Of a stretch of 64,000 bases of DNA, positions 36,516 to 49,960 are shown piece by piece. The notes below the pieces were generated by a model, which was not told the origin of the DNA, did not search any database, and saw only the letters and a program-made list of their open reading frames with translations. The stretch is taken from contig NC_065531.1 of assembly GCF_020184175.1 (NCBI RefSeq), positions 64,992,806-65,056,805 on the forward strand, read 5' to 3'. The translations under genes were made by a program, and so were the position numbers. Every line of letters begins with the position of its first letter. Within the stretch, counting starts at the first letter, position 1. The DNA comes from Aphis gossypii (Eukaryota > Arthropoda > Insecta > Hemiptera > Aphididae).

Positions 36516-37220
36516 GATAATCATCTCGCGAGTCTCTTACTCTTGCAGAGTTCAAATTCGCTATAACGTATCGGTTGTAATCCAAAAATTGTATTACGTT
36601 ATCATAATTTTAAACCGATAAGGTCCTATCCGATTGATGGCGATGAAAACCCAAAGAAAATCTATAGGTACCTGTCACTAGCAAACTCCACGCAGTCGTC
36701 TGATTGTCATGCTCGTACTGCCTGCGGGAGGACTTTGGAATCTCAAAAATAGTAACTTCATTATTATATCATATTGGCTATGTTGTATTTACGCACACAC
36801 ACGCGCACACATACACAAACACACACACATATGATATACGTATGCTTAAAGTCCCTCCGGGTTATTGGCCTCCTCCTCCGACCGGGAAAAACAATCACCG
36901 GGTTAACGAGCGCATATTTCCGGCAGCGCGCTGCGATTTTCCTCCGAAGCGGTGTCGCGTGCGGCGCTCTTTTTGCGGGACGTTTGGGTCGCGTGCGCGT
37001 AGTTTGTAAAACGATAATTTGAGGACCATTCACGTGATCGTAGCCGAGTGAACATTATATAATATATTATATTATCTACAAACCGCCATACGACAATCAA
37101 CGAACGATTGTGTGTAGTTGTGGTGCGGTCACCGTCCATCGTCTTTATCCGATTTCCATTGGCATCGGAGTAGATATGATGGGCGTGTGCAGAGTCGAAG
37201 GTCTGGAAAAAAATCATTCG
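36516..37220. other. GC/CpG-richer block
   Basis: Strongly CG-rich at 36840-37010, with overlapping 82-104 codon frames on both strands and in two plus phases, so no frame is favoured. A CA-rich tract (36793-36829) precedes it. Possible regulatory or 5' exon island. Confidence 0.4.
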
Positions 37221-38955
37221 TATTTATGTATATATATATATACACATTATATTATATGTATATCGTATATATTTTGAAAATAGCTCTTCATCGTAGATAT
37301 TTTTCGGAAGTTCAGTATTCTATATTTACAACTGGAAATAGAACTTCACTACCGCATATACAAATTATGTACTTTCTTCGCAACAAAATATTTACTATTA
37401 CTTATCGAACCTGATGAGCAAATCATTCTCTAAGGTAACTAAATCTATAAAATGTCTGCAATTTATAGAGTAGAAGATGCATCCTCCAAAAAAAAAATAT
37501 ATTAAAATTATATTTCAATGACTTTTTAATAACTCAGATTATAATACAAATTAGTTAAAAAATTAGTTATTAAATATGTTTCATACTACAAAATAAAATA
37601 TTTGTATAAAAAAATAAGTATTAAAAGTAATAGTTCGTACATATTTATTAATTTATATGATAATGTATTATCCAAAGCTTTTTAAGTTTTTTCTCATTCC
37701 TTTTTAAGCTCAATAATTAAACTAAAAATAATTAAATAACATAAATACTTACATTTTATTATAGATATTATTGTTAAATTGTTGTTTGAGTGAATAGGTA
37801 TAGTGTTCTCGATTTGTCGTTTTTCTAAAAACTCATTATGGGCGAGTTTTATAACACGAGTATCTACGATGTACGTGTCATAATTTTTTCTTCAGCGGCA
37901 CATGACTTGACAGGAAATTAAAAAAGTAATTAACTAGACTCCCCGTCGAGAAACGAATTTATGACTCTATAGTCTATGTATTCAAACACCATTTTAACAT
38001 AGGTGATACGCACGAGATATTTGCGTATCGACCGACGAATAGCGTATAATATTACATCCGTCATGCGTCTTTCGTTCGCAAATTTTGAAGAAAAACAATC
38101 AAAAATTTTCCGAGTCTAGTATTATTTACTTCTTTTATATAAATGTTTATTATTTCGTGACAAGTGTACACATAAATCAAAAATCGCTGTAAGTCAAACG
38201 TCCCACAACATCCCAAAAACGCGATTTCTGATCTACTCGTAATTCAAAATCGAAACTCTAGAATGATTTTATTGTTATTATACTATTCGATACGTATTGT
38301 AAATATTCGTTTTAAACTTACAAAGTTCCCGTATATATGTACACAAACCGACTCGTGCGAAGTTTATCCATAAATTTCGACCCTAAACAAAATCCGATTG
38401 ATACAATGATAACGCCATTGTTTTTTCCACTTTTAACTATTATTAATCATATAGTAAAAATAATTTAATGCTTATGATCAAAAATTTTGAGCATGCATAA
38501 TGATCCGAACGAACAGCTGACGTCCCAACATATTGTAATAATATAATACCTAAATAATAGTATACTAATATTATGATTTCGTTAAATTTTTACCGAACGT
38601 GTAAAACAGATTAGTATATTTTATTCATCTTTAACATAATGTACACTAAACCGATAACGTTACATCTTACATTCTTGATGGTTCAGTTGACGTAAATTGA
38701 TTTTCACTAGAGGTGAAAAACACCTATACATAAACATAACTTATGGCTTTTTCTGCGTAAAAATAAGCACTAGAACGTCGTCCGTGATTCTACGAAGCAT
38801 AATTATTTTTTTTATAAAAATATGAATTATATATTATAATAATATCATACACCACTACTGGTAGGTACTACTCTAACTAACAGTCGTATATACCTCATAG
38901 TGAAAACACTAAGAGACTAATACATGCTAAAAGCATATTATTATAATGCTGTCGA
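37221..38955. other. AT-rich non-coding stretch
   Basis: A slightly CG-richer zone at 37800-38530 carries no convincing frame. Nothing else recognised. Confidence 0.5.
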
Positions 38956-39535
38956 CTAGTTTTCAAATAAGCTGGCATTCAACAACAGATCTAATGTCGA
39001 TATTAAAACAATAATTTATTATATTTGCTTCGATCTCTGCGCGTGTATAGTGGTGAATCGGTTGTCCAACGGACGTTGTTGTTATTATATTATTATTATT
39101 CATTGCTGCCTCCGTATTATCTGGCAGACAAACGTACCTATACAATATCATCATTAAACTGTTGTAGTCAGTATTCGGTATATATATTATATAAATTACC
39201 ACGACCATTGATAACGTTGTAATACGCACACCAATAACGATAATAATAATAATTATTATTATTACGGTTTTCCTTGCGCGGAGGTCGCCGGGAAAAAAAT
39301 ACGGCTTGGCTCGCAAACCGAGTGGAATGGACCGTAAATGTTTCGATAACGGCGAGCCAGCGTTGTTTTTGCGCCGGCCCAGACCGCGGAACGGATGTCG
39401 TTGATGATAACAATAATATTCAATCGAAAGCTGCTCCACGCAAATCGAGTCTTGTGTTTACATCATTTTGATCGTCGTGTTTGTATCCCTAGTCATACCC
39501 GCTTACCATAAACTTAAACAGGCTTACTTAAGTGC
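38956..39535. other. GC/CpG-richer block
   Basis: CG-rich mainly at 39270-39400. The 158-codon minus frame (38963-39439) includes a poly-isoleucine run encoded by an (AAT)n tract and has no domain pattern; I read it as a chance frame. Confidence 0.4.
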
Positions 39536-39573
39536 AGTTATTTGACGGAACAACACACGATGGTTATATTTTG

Positions 39574-39592
39574 TTTTTTTTTTTTTTTTTTT
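39574..39592. repeat. poly(T) tract
   Basis: Nineteen uninterrupted T. It could be the reverse-strand A-tail of an old retroposed sequence or simple slippage; no attached element was recognised. Confidence 0.85.
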
Positions 39593-42500
39593 AAATATTT
39601 ACATAAACCAACTTTCTCGGATTTTAAATTTGTTTGTTTGGAGTAAGCTTAAAACTACTGTAATATAGTCGTAATAGTAAAGTTGTTGGTTAGCAGATTT
39701 TTTATTTTTTGTATATTATTTTTATTGACTTTATGCAGCTCAACGGGTTGTCCAATAGAGATGACTTATACATTGCATTATTGTTCATAAAAAATAATAT
39801 TTGAGGTATAATTATTTTATTATTGAAAAAAAAATTAATGCAATACCTAATATATTTAAAAATATTTAAAAATCGGTAAATATTTTAATTGTTTCGAATA
39901 TGACTGACGAAAAATTGATTTAAATAATTTACTTATGAAATGGTATACAATCATTATGAACAACTTATATAAACTGTGTATATTTGAGTAAATCATTAAA
40001 TGTGATGTGCAGTTAAATTTGAATGTTAATAAATTATAATGTTATATTCATGTTTCTTAATAAACATTGTAGACAAAGCTATATCAAAAAAATTATGTAA
40101 GGGTATATTAGAATCATATATTTAAAGTTTTTGAGAATTTTTAATTCTCACTTTAATTATGATATAATATCCAAAATTAAGTATTCCAAGATTATAAATA
40201 CTAAAAAACAATAATATTATTACCCGATATAGGAAGTATAATAATATATTGTATATATATTTGAAAAATCGGATTGTGTTTCGTTTGCACGTAGAAAATA
40301 ATTATTTTTCTTAGTGCGGCTTGGTACGAACACGATAGTGGAAGGGTATGTTATGAAGAAAGCTTTAGGTATATATCACGATCTTCGTGGCCCTCAGGTT
40401 TATATAATATATATATAAACACAAACGCGTACAGCTTTGGCCAGACGTACATTGTCTTACAGCCATGTAATTCTTACATATACATAATACAATATAATAT
40501 TATTACTTATGGCTGTGCTGCCTAAAATCCACAGCGATCCGTCTTGAATGTAATATATCATCGTTATACCACGGTTTAACCCCTTTGCAGGGATGCGCGA
40601 TACGTTTAATAATTATTATTCTCTGCCTCGCCTGCTAACCACCCAAAAAAGAACGGAGACATCGGATATCCGGTAAGGGTTCTTATTATGACACTGTTTA
40701 TATAATACAATTTTCATATAATATACACGAACGCTAGTTTTGTAGCTTGTAGGTCGTGTTCTGCAATTTATGAAGCATCCGCTTGGTTTTTTTTTTCTTA
40801 AGAAATGTTTCGTCGTTAACGTATAATTAGTTGGCCAACATATTGTTATATATCACACTATATAAATGCACGAAATACAAAAATTTTTCTTGACCTATAA
40901 CTAAACTATTATTCATATCATTATAAAATATTATACATTTACAATATATTCTAATCAATTAATGTTCATTAATTTTATATTAATATTAGACAAATAAAGT
41001 AATTTATACAATTAACTTTTAAAAAATACAAAATACAAAGTATTAGTTAATTTAAATTACATTTTTATCGTTTAAAATAAAATTAGTTAATGTCTTAAAG
41101 TTGTATTAACTTGTAATCCAGTGCAAGATTGTGTATGGTGGTATTTTGAACTTAAAATGCACAGCGTTTACGAAACTTGACATTGATTTGTGATGCAATT
41201 AGTGATGAATGTACGTTTAAAAATAAACCTGAAAATGTATAAAACCTTCTGGAAAGAAACGAAAATAGCCCATAAGTAAATATAAATTCATCAAAAACGA
41301 AAAAATGGTTTTTAGAGTAAAAGGATGTAAAAGAATGGTAGTCTCAACTTATCTTATCGGCATTCGATGTACATAATATGTCATCGATCCACTCAGAAAA
41401 TTTATAAAACACCTAATAACCTAAATCATACAATTTATTTTATTACCCAAAATATGTTCTATCGGTAGATTTAGTTATATGAATAATCTATAAGACAAGA
41501 CATTTCTTAAAATATAAGTGTTTAATCGCTTAACATTAACATGTAAAAGTATTTTAATATTATTTTACGTAAACAATAGGTTTACGTGTTTTCGATTTTT
41601 TTTTATCGCTGGACGTGTAGATAAATAAATTAATTTAATCGTACTTTCAATCGTCACGGAAATTGTGTTACAGTAATACTGTTCAAAAATACATGCATCT
41701 TGAAATTAAATACAAGGTTTTTAATAGGCGCTCATTATTCAACAACTCGGTTGAACGCAGGCACGCACAATCATATATATATATATGAGCTCCACCAAAC
41801 ATACATATATACATATAATATACATCTACGAACCATTGTACCGTTGATTTGATTCAAAAACTAATTACGTTCGAGTGTGTATAAAACTAATGAATAAAGC
41901 ACTTAAAGCAAGACCACTTAATTAAATTTCAGAAATGTTTTCAGTCCATATACGTAAAGATCGTGAAATTTTATTATAATAAGTATTATAATATTATATA
42001 TAAATTTATATTATTACAACAATATAAACGGCAGCAGTTTATTATGTCTGAGTCTCGACCTCATTTAAACCGAAAAGAACTTACCCAGTAATACACAGTA
42101 TATTATAATATTCCCGTTGAAAATATTTAAATATCTGAGATCGGTAGTTAGTACAAATATTTATCATGGTATTATAGGAATAACTTAATTAAAATAGAAA
42201 TATATGATATAATTAATACCAAAAATAACATATATTATAAATAGTTATAAGACTTGTGCAATAATTATAATATTATAATATATATTCATTGAGTACTACT
42301 ATTTTATTACTATTTTATTAGATAATAATGATTAAAAGGTACGCTTAATATTTCGTTTAAATCAATCACACTTAAAAAATAATATCAGATAAATTATCTG
42401 ACGTATTATATAAATAATAACTATAACTATATAACTCATATATAACTCGCATACATAAAATAGCATATAATTAATTAATTAATAAATTAATACATTCAAA

Positions 42501-42595
42501 TATACTAATAAAGAGACGTTCTGCTCAAAAAAGTTCGAATGGGTTTTTTTTTTTACAATACGATTCGTAAGTAGGGAATCGAAACACTGCATGCA
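39593..42595. other. AT-rich non-coding stretch
   Basis: A small ATG frame at 39733-39804 (23 codons plus stop) has ordinary-looking residues but no support. A CG-richer patch lies at 40270-40690. TA-rich runs are common. No gene recognised. Confidence 0.45.
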
Positions 42596-42596
42596 G

Positions 42597-42850
42597 GAAT
42601 CAAACAGAAAGTCGAAAAGTAACAAGAAGACATTTGTGACTTATGAGTTTGACAAAAACTTCCAGGAGATGACGGGAAAATAATTGAACTCAAACAAGTT
42701 AAAATACTATTTCAATCGGTAGCACGTGATCTTTAAAACTATAAAAAAATATACGCTGACAAAAGTTTATTTGTGAAAATGAATCAGAACACCAAAGAAT
42801 ATTGTTGGATAAGACATCGAATGACTTACAGAATAAGTTTGTTTTTATAA
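42597..42850 (+). pseudogene. Frameshifted coding-like relic, family unknown
   Basis: Two successive frames read like ordinary protein in a region otherwise full of AT-driven frames. From 42597 the first gives about 28 codons with K/S/T/E/F-balanced composition, including KKTFVTYEFDKNFQEMTGK, and stops at 42681-42683. From 42680 the frame two positions further on continues with ELKQVKILFQSVARDL, then one stop, then KKIYADKSLFVKMNQ and KEYCWIRHRM, ending at 42848-42850. The change of frame exactly where the first ends, plus a single internal stop, is what an old coding sequence with one indel and one nonsense change would look like. I do not recognise the family; a transposon-encoded protein or a gene relic are both possible. 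Confidence 0.35.
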
Positions 42851-43623
42851 ATATTTTAATACTGCAACATAAATTATTTTTTAAATTTCAAAAATGTTTG
42901 TCATAAAATTAAATTAATTTTTTATTGTCTGCTTTTAAATTATTAAATTAATTATTTAAACTAAAAAGATTTAAAAAAAGAGTGGGGTGTGTAATAAATA
43001 TTTATTATTTAAGAATAAGAAGAAAAGTGCAAAACGCTGTTCAAAAATCAAAATACTAACCGTTGTGGAAAAAAAAATCATGTTAATTACTATAGGCGTA
43101 TTAAATTATTATAAAAAAATTTCCCAGATAATTTATATCGATAATATGATTTCACAGACCTTAACGTCTTATGTAAATCGCAAAGTTAATAGATTATTGT
43201 TATTGTTATTGTTTTTAGTACTAAATGTGTTAATTAAAAATTGGGTATATTGTTGCATTATTTTAAAAACAAAAATAACATTTTATATACAAATATACAA
43301 TATATATGTATATATATTTATTTTCATTATTTATAAAAATAATTTATATATTTTTTAAAGTAACATACCATAATATTACTTAACTGTGTCTAAATTTAAA
43401 AAAAACTTCCTTAAAAAATACCTTGAATTATACTATACGAACTACCTAATTAAAATCTGTTTGTAGGTATACGATATATATTTCAACGGAGACTAAAAAT
43501 AAAAAGTTCGTTATAACTGTTCGTTGTTTGATGATAGCTAACAAGGGTCGAATGCCGTAATTTTGTCATCGCGATGTTCATTCATGAACCGTTATAAGAG
43601 ATAATATTGTGTCTATATAATTT

Positions 43624-43687
43624 ATGTCTCATACAAACATAAGAGTGATTGCTTTGGAACTCGGCCACGTGGCACCGTTAGTAAAAG
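43624..43687 (+). other. Candidate short coding exon with a strong donor
   Basis: ATG 43624 opens 21 codons (MSHTNIRVIALELGHVAPLVK) running straight into GTAAGTGA at 43688, a near-consensus donor, in a locally CG-richer patch. No acceptor, partner exon or known domain was recognised. A chance ATG near a chance donor is quite possible in 64 kb. Confidence 0.15.
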
Positions 43688-44987
43688 GTAAGTGATTAGT
43701 GATTTGCTTGTTATTTACTAAACGCGTTTCATTTTCTATCCGTTGTTTTCTTTTATTTTTATGCACATCTATTTTATTTTATAACATAAAAACAAGCATA
43801 TTTTTTTTATAAATAGCATACACGATTTGTTTGATTAACGACAGTAGGTATATGAAAAAATAAAAATCGAATGTTAAAAGTTTGATCAGCATAAGAACAG
43901 CATTATACTCTAATAGTCTAATAGTATATTTGCGCACCTAAAATATACATTTTAATTCGATAATAAATTACTGATTTTTAAAAATCAAAATATATTCTGA
44001 TTAGTTTATTACTGTAAAAAATACATTTATAAATTTAATATTTCAAAATTAAAATATACTCTTAATGTTGACTAAATCACATACGAAAACAGAATGATAA
44101 ATTATTAAAGACATTTAATATTTTTTTGAATACCAAGTACTTATACTTAAAAATCTATATAAGAAAAATTTTACCAGATTCTATTCAAATAACGTATCAA
44201 TAAATAATTCATTGCGAAATAAATTAATTTTTCTAAAGTAACTACTAACCGCGCTTATTGCAGTTATTATAATGCCGCAGCCAAATAATAAATATTTATT
44301 AAATATTTTACAATTTATTTTTATTCATCACGCGTATATATCAAAATTTTAATAGATAACTGAGATATATTAAATGCGCTCTATCAATGCAACATTTATC
44401 TTTTTTTATTCGTTAAAATTTAAATTTTTTCAATAACTCTTATTCTTAACACGGCGTCTTGTATAGGCATTTCAGGTACACCACGTGCATTAACGAGTAA
44501 CATTGTATAATAAGGTAAAATTCGTATTATGTCAATTGTTTATAACGATTGACTGCATTGTTTTTTCACATATTGTTTATAATTTTAGATTGTTTGCAAA
44601 CTTACAGACTTAACCATAGTTATCGAAATATTTAATCATTCAATATTTATTATCGAAATTTACTTTATATAGTAACAAATTTCAAATTATAATCTGTACA
44701 GTTATTGATCATTACGTTTGAAGTGTAACGTTTTTAATTAATATTTTAAATACTTAAATGATTTTCGTAAATCGTCTATGTAGAATTGACTTTATTGTAA
44801 TTATCATTTATAAATGGTATGGAAAATTATACCTATACAAGAACTTTTAATAACCTATTTATTTTTATATCTAATAATTAGCTCATTCATTTAAAAATTA
44901 TTTGCCGGCAATTTGATAATTAATTAAATAGGTAGTATCCATGTTATTACGCTACTTAAGCCTGAGTCATTACGGTAAATAGTCATA

Positions 44988-45068
44988 ATGTCTTCAAATC
45001 TGATTGAACGATATGATGAATTTCAATCATGTTCTACTGTAAAATATGCTGATAATTTGCAACTTTGA
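44988..45068 (+). other. Candidate 26-residue small ORF
   Basis: ATG 44988 to TGA 45066-45068. The residues are well mixed (S, N, E, R, D, Q, C, K, Y), including LIERYDEFQSCSTVKYADN, unlike the I/Y/F-rich frames around it. There is no supporting promoter or homology. It may be a fragment of an old gene or element, or chance. Confidence 0.15.
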
Positions 45069-46195
45069 TTTAATTTATGGTTTTGGTTTTAATTTTAAAA
45101 CGAATTTAAAGGCATTAAATTAAAAATAACGTCAATTATTATACTGTAAATGATGTATATATTATATATCAGATATCTACATTAAAATTAACTTTAAAGT
45201 TTTAAATGTTTTACATTCATTATTATATTAATATATTATAAAGTTCTTTTTAAACGTTTGATAAAAAAATAATAAAATAAAAAAATAAGCTCACTCTTTC
45301 AAAGGAAACCATTTTCTAATTTTATTTAGATTTTATGAACCTGAATTATTAAAGCATTTTGAGATTCATAAAAAAAAAAAACATAAAACTTTTATTCAAA
45401 TAAATTAAGTTTTATTTATTTTTAAACTTTTCAATTTTATGAGAATCTAGACGCCAAAAGCTTGGCTCATCGACTTATACATAAATAACATAGCTATAAT
45501 CATATTATAGTCTCAAACTATATTCAATTTTTATTTTGTTTTTGTGAGTATATTATTTAAATACATATCTTTCTAAAGTCTTTAGTATTCTATAATATTG
45601 GTATTGTGATTTTTATAAATAGTTATAATATTATAATTTATTGTTATTATAATTGTTTACTTGTGCTATAAAAATAATAATAATACAATGTTTATAATAC
45701 TTGTTGTAGCTGCAGTTGTTTGAAACTTATAAAATTATAGCGTTTTTTAACTATACAAAGAATTAGGTACCTGTATTAAATTTTAAATAATTATAACCAA
45801 GTACATTTGCATAAAATTATAATTATATAGTATATAATATATATATATTCATTTTCTATGTCATAAATACAACAATTTTTTTAAGGTTAACACTTTTATA
45901 CATATTTATAGTCTGTATAGTCAAGTATCTTCTATATTTATACTTGATACTTACACATTTGCAAATATCAAGTAAATACTTTTGTAATGACAATGGATTC
46001 ATATGTATTGTAATTATTTGGCCATCACGTTAACGAATAATTCTATTCGTCGATGAATCACACACTATAAAAACCATAAATACCTACTATAACGGCTTTC
46101 AAATTTAAAATCGTATTATTAACTGTGGTATAATGCTATATGTGAATACGTGTATAATATGATAGGTAGTAAGTGGTATATACCTATAATACCTA

Positions 46196-46900
46196 AGTGG
46201 TAACGGCTTGATATTGGTCGCAGTTTGCGAGAGCGTCGAGAGCTATCTGACGACGTATATACGACCGCGTGAATTATATTATATACCTACCAGCTACCTA
46301 TACCGTGGCAATATTATGATAATAACACATAACATTATACGTATTATAACCCTCGGAACGACTGCGTGTGTGCGGTGCTCGTATAGAGTACCGTGTGATA
46401 TATCGTAGTGTTTAACCTACCCGCCGTTGTTTTGCTTCGCGGGGACGCGATAAAAAGGTATGAAAACGACATTTTCGGTGCGATAATCGCGCAATTAAGC
46501 CCACTTAAAACGGGAGCACAATAAAATCCGCAAACATTAGCCCGCAATACCGCGGCGAGCAAACGTTTTTATACTGCGGTCGCGGGGGCCCCAGAAAACG
46601 AAGGTGTACGTGTGCGTTTTATGTGAAACAATTTTGGCCGCCGCCATCGTTAAGGGTTTTTTCACCCCTTTTCGCATCGTGGTTATAATATATTATGGAC
46701 GACGTCGTATTATATATATACATAATACATATATTATGTAAGTATATAAATAACTGGTCGTGAATTTTTTTGTTTTTTTTTTTTTTTTTGGTTTGTTGTC
46801 CGCGCGTTCAACCCGCGCGTCAGCACCGGAAGTGGACGTACCTCTCTCAATACGGTGTATACCTAAATATATTTATATACGAAACAAACGCGGGGTCATT
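46196..46900. other. GC/CpG-richer block
   Basis: A dense CG region at 46420-46670 and 46798-46850, separated by TA-rich DNA and a 17-base poly(T) (46773-46789). Competing short frames occur on both strands. Possible regulatory or 5' exon island. Confidence 0.4.
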
Positions 46901-48860
46901 ATTATTAAAAAACATTTCCAAAACATTATTTATATCTACGGTTGAACAGTCGATATTTTGTTGGGGTTTCGTATAATTTCACAAAATATAATTGGATGAA
47001 TCATTTGCAAATATTCGTTGGCACAAATAGCAAGGGGCTTTGGGGTAAAGTCTCTTCAAATATTTGCCAATCGTTAGTAATTAGTACTAAGCATATTTTA
47101 TTTTTATAAATTAAACCCAATTACAATAATAACCTATCAAAAAATGAAAAATTGTTTTCCGATAAATAATAAAAACACGAAAGATAATAAAACATATTTT
47201 CTCTAGTATAATAAATAATTATAATGTATTATGACTGAATTTTGAATGTTTCCAAATCGGATATAATATAATGGTTGAAAAACTTATTGCGATTTAAACT
47301 TGCTAACTTTCATGAACTAAAAAAAGTTATACCTACACATCTTAGTTCATGCTCAGGATTCCAGCCGGTTGCCAGTGATCGATTTATGCGGTAAAAAATT
47401 GTGTATTTTATTGAAATAAAAATATACATTGAAATCTAATATTTGTATATCCACAACTAAAGCCATGCGTGTGTATTCGTGTATAAATATAATATTATAC
47501 ATACCTACGGGTTTATTAAAACTGACCGTTCGGTTGTCTAACGGTGATATTTTTTTACCCATTCAACGATTTGACTGTGAATTTAATTGCTTTTGAAGGA
47601 CATATTATATATATCAAATGAAATACACTCGTACACATAGTTTAATTTATTTGGATGGCGTAAAAAAAAAAAAATCTGAAACGACAATTATAGTGTGAAC
47701 GTTCGATGTCCAAAGTTTCCGTACATATAGGATCGATTTAATAAATAACAAATTACGAAACGAGTTATCGTGTCGATCGAATAATTACACTGTTGCAATT
47801 GTATATGTATATTCTGTATACTATACGGTTCGGAATTAACAGTATGCAATACATATAAAAAGAGCGAATTAAGCGTGCAAACAAAAACATCCGTATTATA
47901 GAAATTACCGATTATGTACATTTGAACGACCAAACGGAATATATTTAAAAATTTAAAAATTATTTTATTTAACGTTGAATGGATATTCTTTTTTTTTGTC
48001 CGAGAAAACTTTATTTTAAACCTATGCAATATAATAGCGTAATAAGTAAACGCGGCACAACCCAATGGTACAGATGGCTTGATAGGCGTGAGTGGAGAAA
48101 TTGTTCATAAAAACTACTTCATACTATATCACTACAAACTAGGTTTATGTTTTTTTTTCTTAAGAGCATATCCACATGTTTTCAATTTGTTATTTGTCAA
48201 AGGAGAGTTTTTTTACGTTATTTGATATTTTTTAGTAATATTTTTCCTATAACCATGGTGGTTAAATGTAAGAAAAGTGGGGTTTATACGAGTCTTAAAT
48301 TCGATTAGGATTGAGATCATTTGGTATGCTAGTTTTTCGTTTATTTTGTTCTGGTTTTCATTATTATAAGTGTGAAACTGGCTTGCGTTTTATTTTTGGA
48401 ATCTGAAATGAGTTTGCATTATTATTATTTCATATTATCTATATTACTCGAGTATTAGGAGCTGCTGTAAAGCGTGTTTGACACAATATTGGTATTATGA
48501 TTTAAATTTTGTTTATGTTTTATTTTTTTGATGTTTGTCTTTGATATTTCAGCAGATTTTTAAAATTTAAACATCTACGGTAGTTAGTAAAATAAATATC
48601 ATTGTGTTTAATGAAAATTTTACGGAGAGATTTTATTTTTTTTTTGTTTAATCGGATTTAACAAGATAACAACACGTATTCATGTTAATGAATACATAAG
48701 GATGACAAAGTATAATAGTCGTGACTTATATAATATATCATAATGCTAATTATAACATCAAACTACATAGATAAATATTAAATCGAATAAAGCACATTCA
48801 AAATGTAAATTTTGCATAGTTACCCGGATTGATACGAACATTTTAACAAATTGAAAAACG
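46901..48860. other. AT-rich non-coding stretch
   Basis: The minus frame at 47688-48065 (125 codons) is Y/I/F/N-rich with no domain pattern; I regard it as chance. No element recognised. Confidence 0.45.
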
Positions 48861-48865
48861 ATTCA

Positions 48866-49187
48866 TTTCAATTTTGAATTAAACAAGTGCATCAACATTT
48901 TCCAAAAAATTTTCACTCAATGGTTTTCAATGAAAAGGAAGAGGCTTTCTTCTGAAAAAAATAAGTTTGTATCGCTACAGAAAAATTTTTCATTTGTACA
49001 AAAGAATCTCAAGAATTTAAAAAAACACTATGTCTCTTTAAGTATTTGCTTCGACAGTACATATACTAAAATAAGTGTAGGTACTCGTATATTTGAAAAA
49101 ATTCCAAAAATGAGCACTGAATTATATATTTTATTGTTAAATAAAAAAACGAAGATGAGCGTTGAACGTGCTTGATGAATCACTCAG
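48866..49187 (-). mobile_element. MITE-like element copy G, right end preserved
   Basis: It ends TGATGAATCACTCAG at 49187 and is followed by TA (49188-49189), as in the complete copy E. The inner stretch TATTTGAAAAAATTCCAAAA plus ATGAGC (49090-49115) parallels 23730-23757 of copy E. The left end was not found, so the left limit is approximate. The 81-codon plus frame over it (48930-49175) is a by-product of A-rich DNA. Confidence 0.55.
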
Positions 49188-49224
49188 TACAGTAGATAAT
49201 AAATACAAGTATAAAATCGGAAGT

Positions 49225-49960
49225 GAGAATTGAAACTTGGTCGACGGCGACGACGACGATTCACCCGCACGAGTGCAGCTACATTATATTCGCGCGTGTA
49301 TGTTCCGACCCGGTCGCCGCATATTATTAGCATCGAGACCGAATGTTTGCAAAAGGGTTTTGACGGAAACTTCGCGCTAAGAGGATTTAGACTTCGGCTT
49401 GGCGACATCCTTTATGCAAACGACATATATATTAATATATTATAATACACTACCGCGGTGGTCTGCGCGCATAAGCCGATGTTTTCTCCCGCCAAACTCT
49501 ACAAGAATCATCTGTGTGCGTTGTGTGTTCCCTTTGAACAAAAATATAAAAAAATAGTAAATAAAAAACCGGGTCTGAGGGTTTTGCTCCGCGTCCCCAT
49601 CCGATCGTGTGAGCGCGCGAACCCTTTCACGTCGCGTGTGTCTTTAAGTGAATTTTCACATGTTTATACTGTAACAACACGAATACGTTTGTAATATTTC
49701 CTCGCGTTTTTATCATTTTCCTTTTTCTCTTAGAATATTTTTTTTCCCGTCACCGCCGCCGTCGTTGTTCGCACATATTATATAATAATACACATATACG
49801 TATGCTGTGTATATAGGTACAGTTTATATTCAGTTCCGTCTATGCTCGTGTTTATACAACGGTCGTCCCCGCGAAAACGGAATATGTTTCTTTTGGCTCC
49901 GTCGTTAACATTTACATATATTATATATAATGTGTATGTACTGTTTGTAGACCATTTTAT
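49225..49960. other. GC/CpG-richer block
   Basis: A CGACGGCGACGACGACGA-type run (about 49241-49259) and another CG-rich patch at 49575-49640 and 49745-49770. Frames in several phases; none recognisable. Possible regulatory or exonic island. Confidence 0.4.

Larger units (their letters stand above)
42851..46195. other. AT-rich non-coding stretch
   Basis: The 123-codon frame at 42987-43358 is K/I/L/Y-rich and ends in TATATA-encoded residues, so I do not support it. A candidate short exon (43624-43687) and a small ORF (44988-45068) are listed separately. Otherwise nothing recognised. Confidence 0.45.

Noticed and set aside
38963..39439. 158-codon minus-strand open frame
   Set aside because: Contains a poly-isoleucine run from an AAT microsatellite, and three other frames overlap it.
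42987..43358. 123-codon plus-strand open frame
   Set aside because: K/I/L/Y-rich translation of AT-rich DNA, ending in residues encoded by TATATA repeats.
47688..48065. 125-codon minus-strand open frame
   Set aside because: Composition follows AT content; no conserved-looking motif or splice context.
48312..48326. TGAGATCATTT, sharing the start of the bantam microRNA
   Set aside because: The match stops after eleven bases and there is no precursor hairpin.
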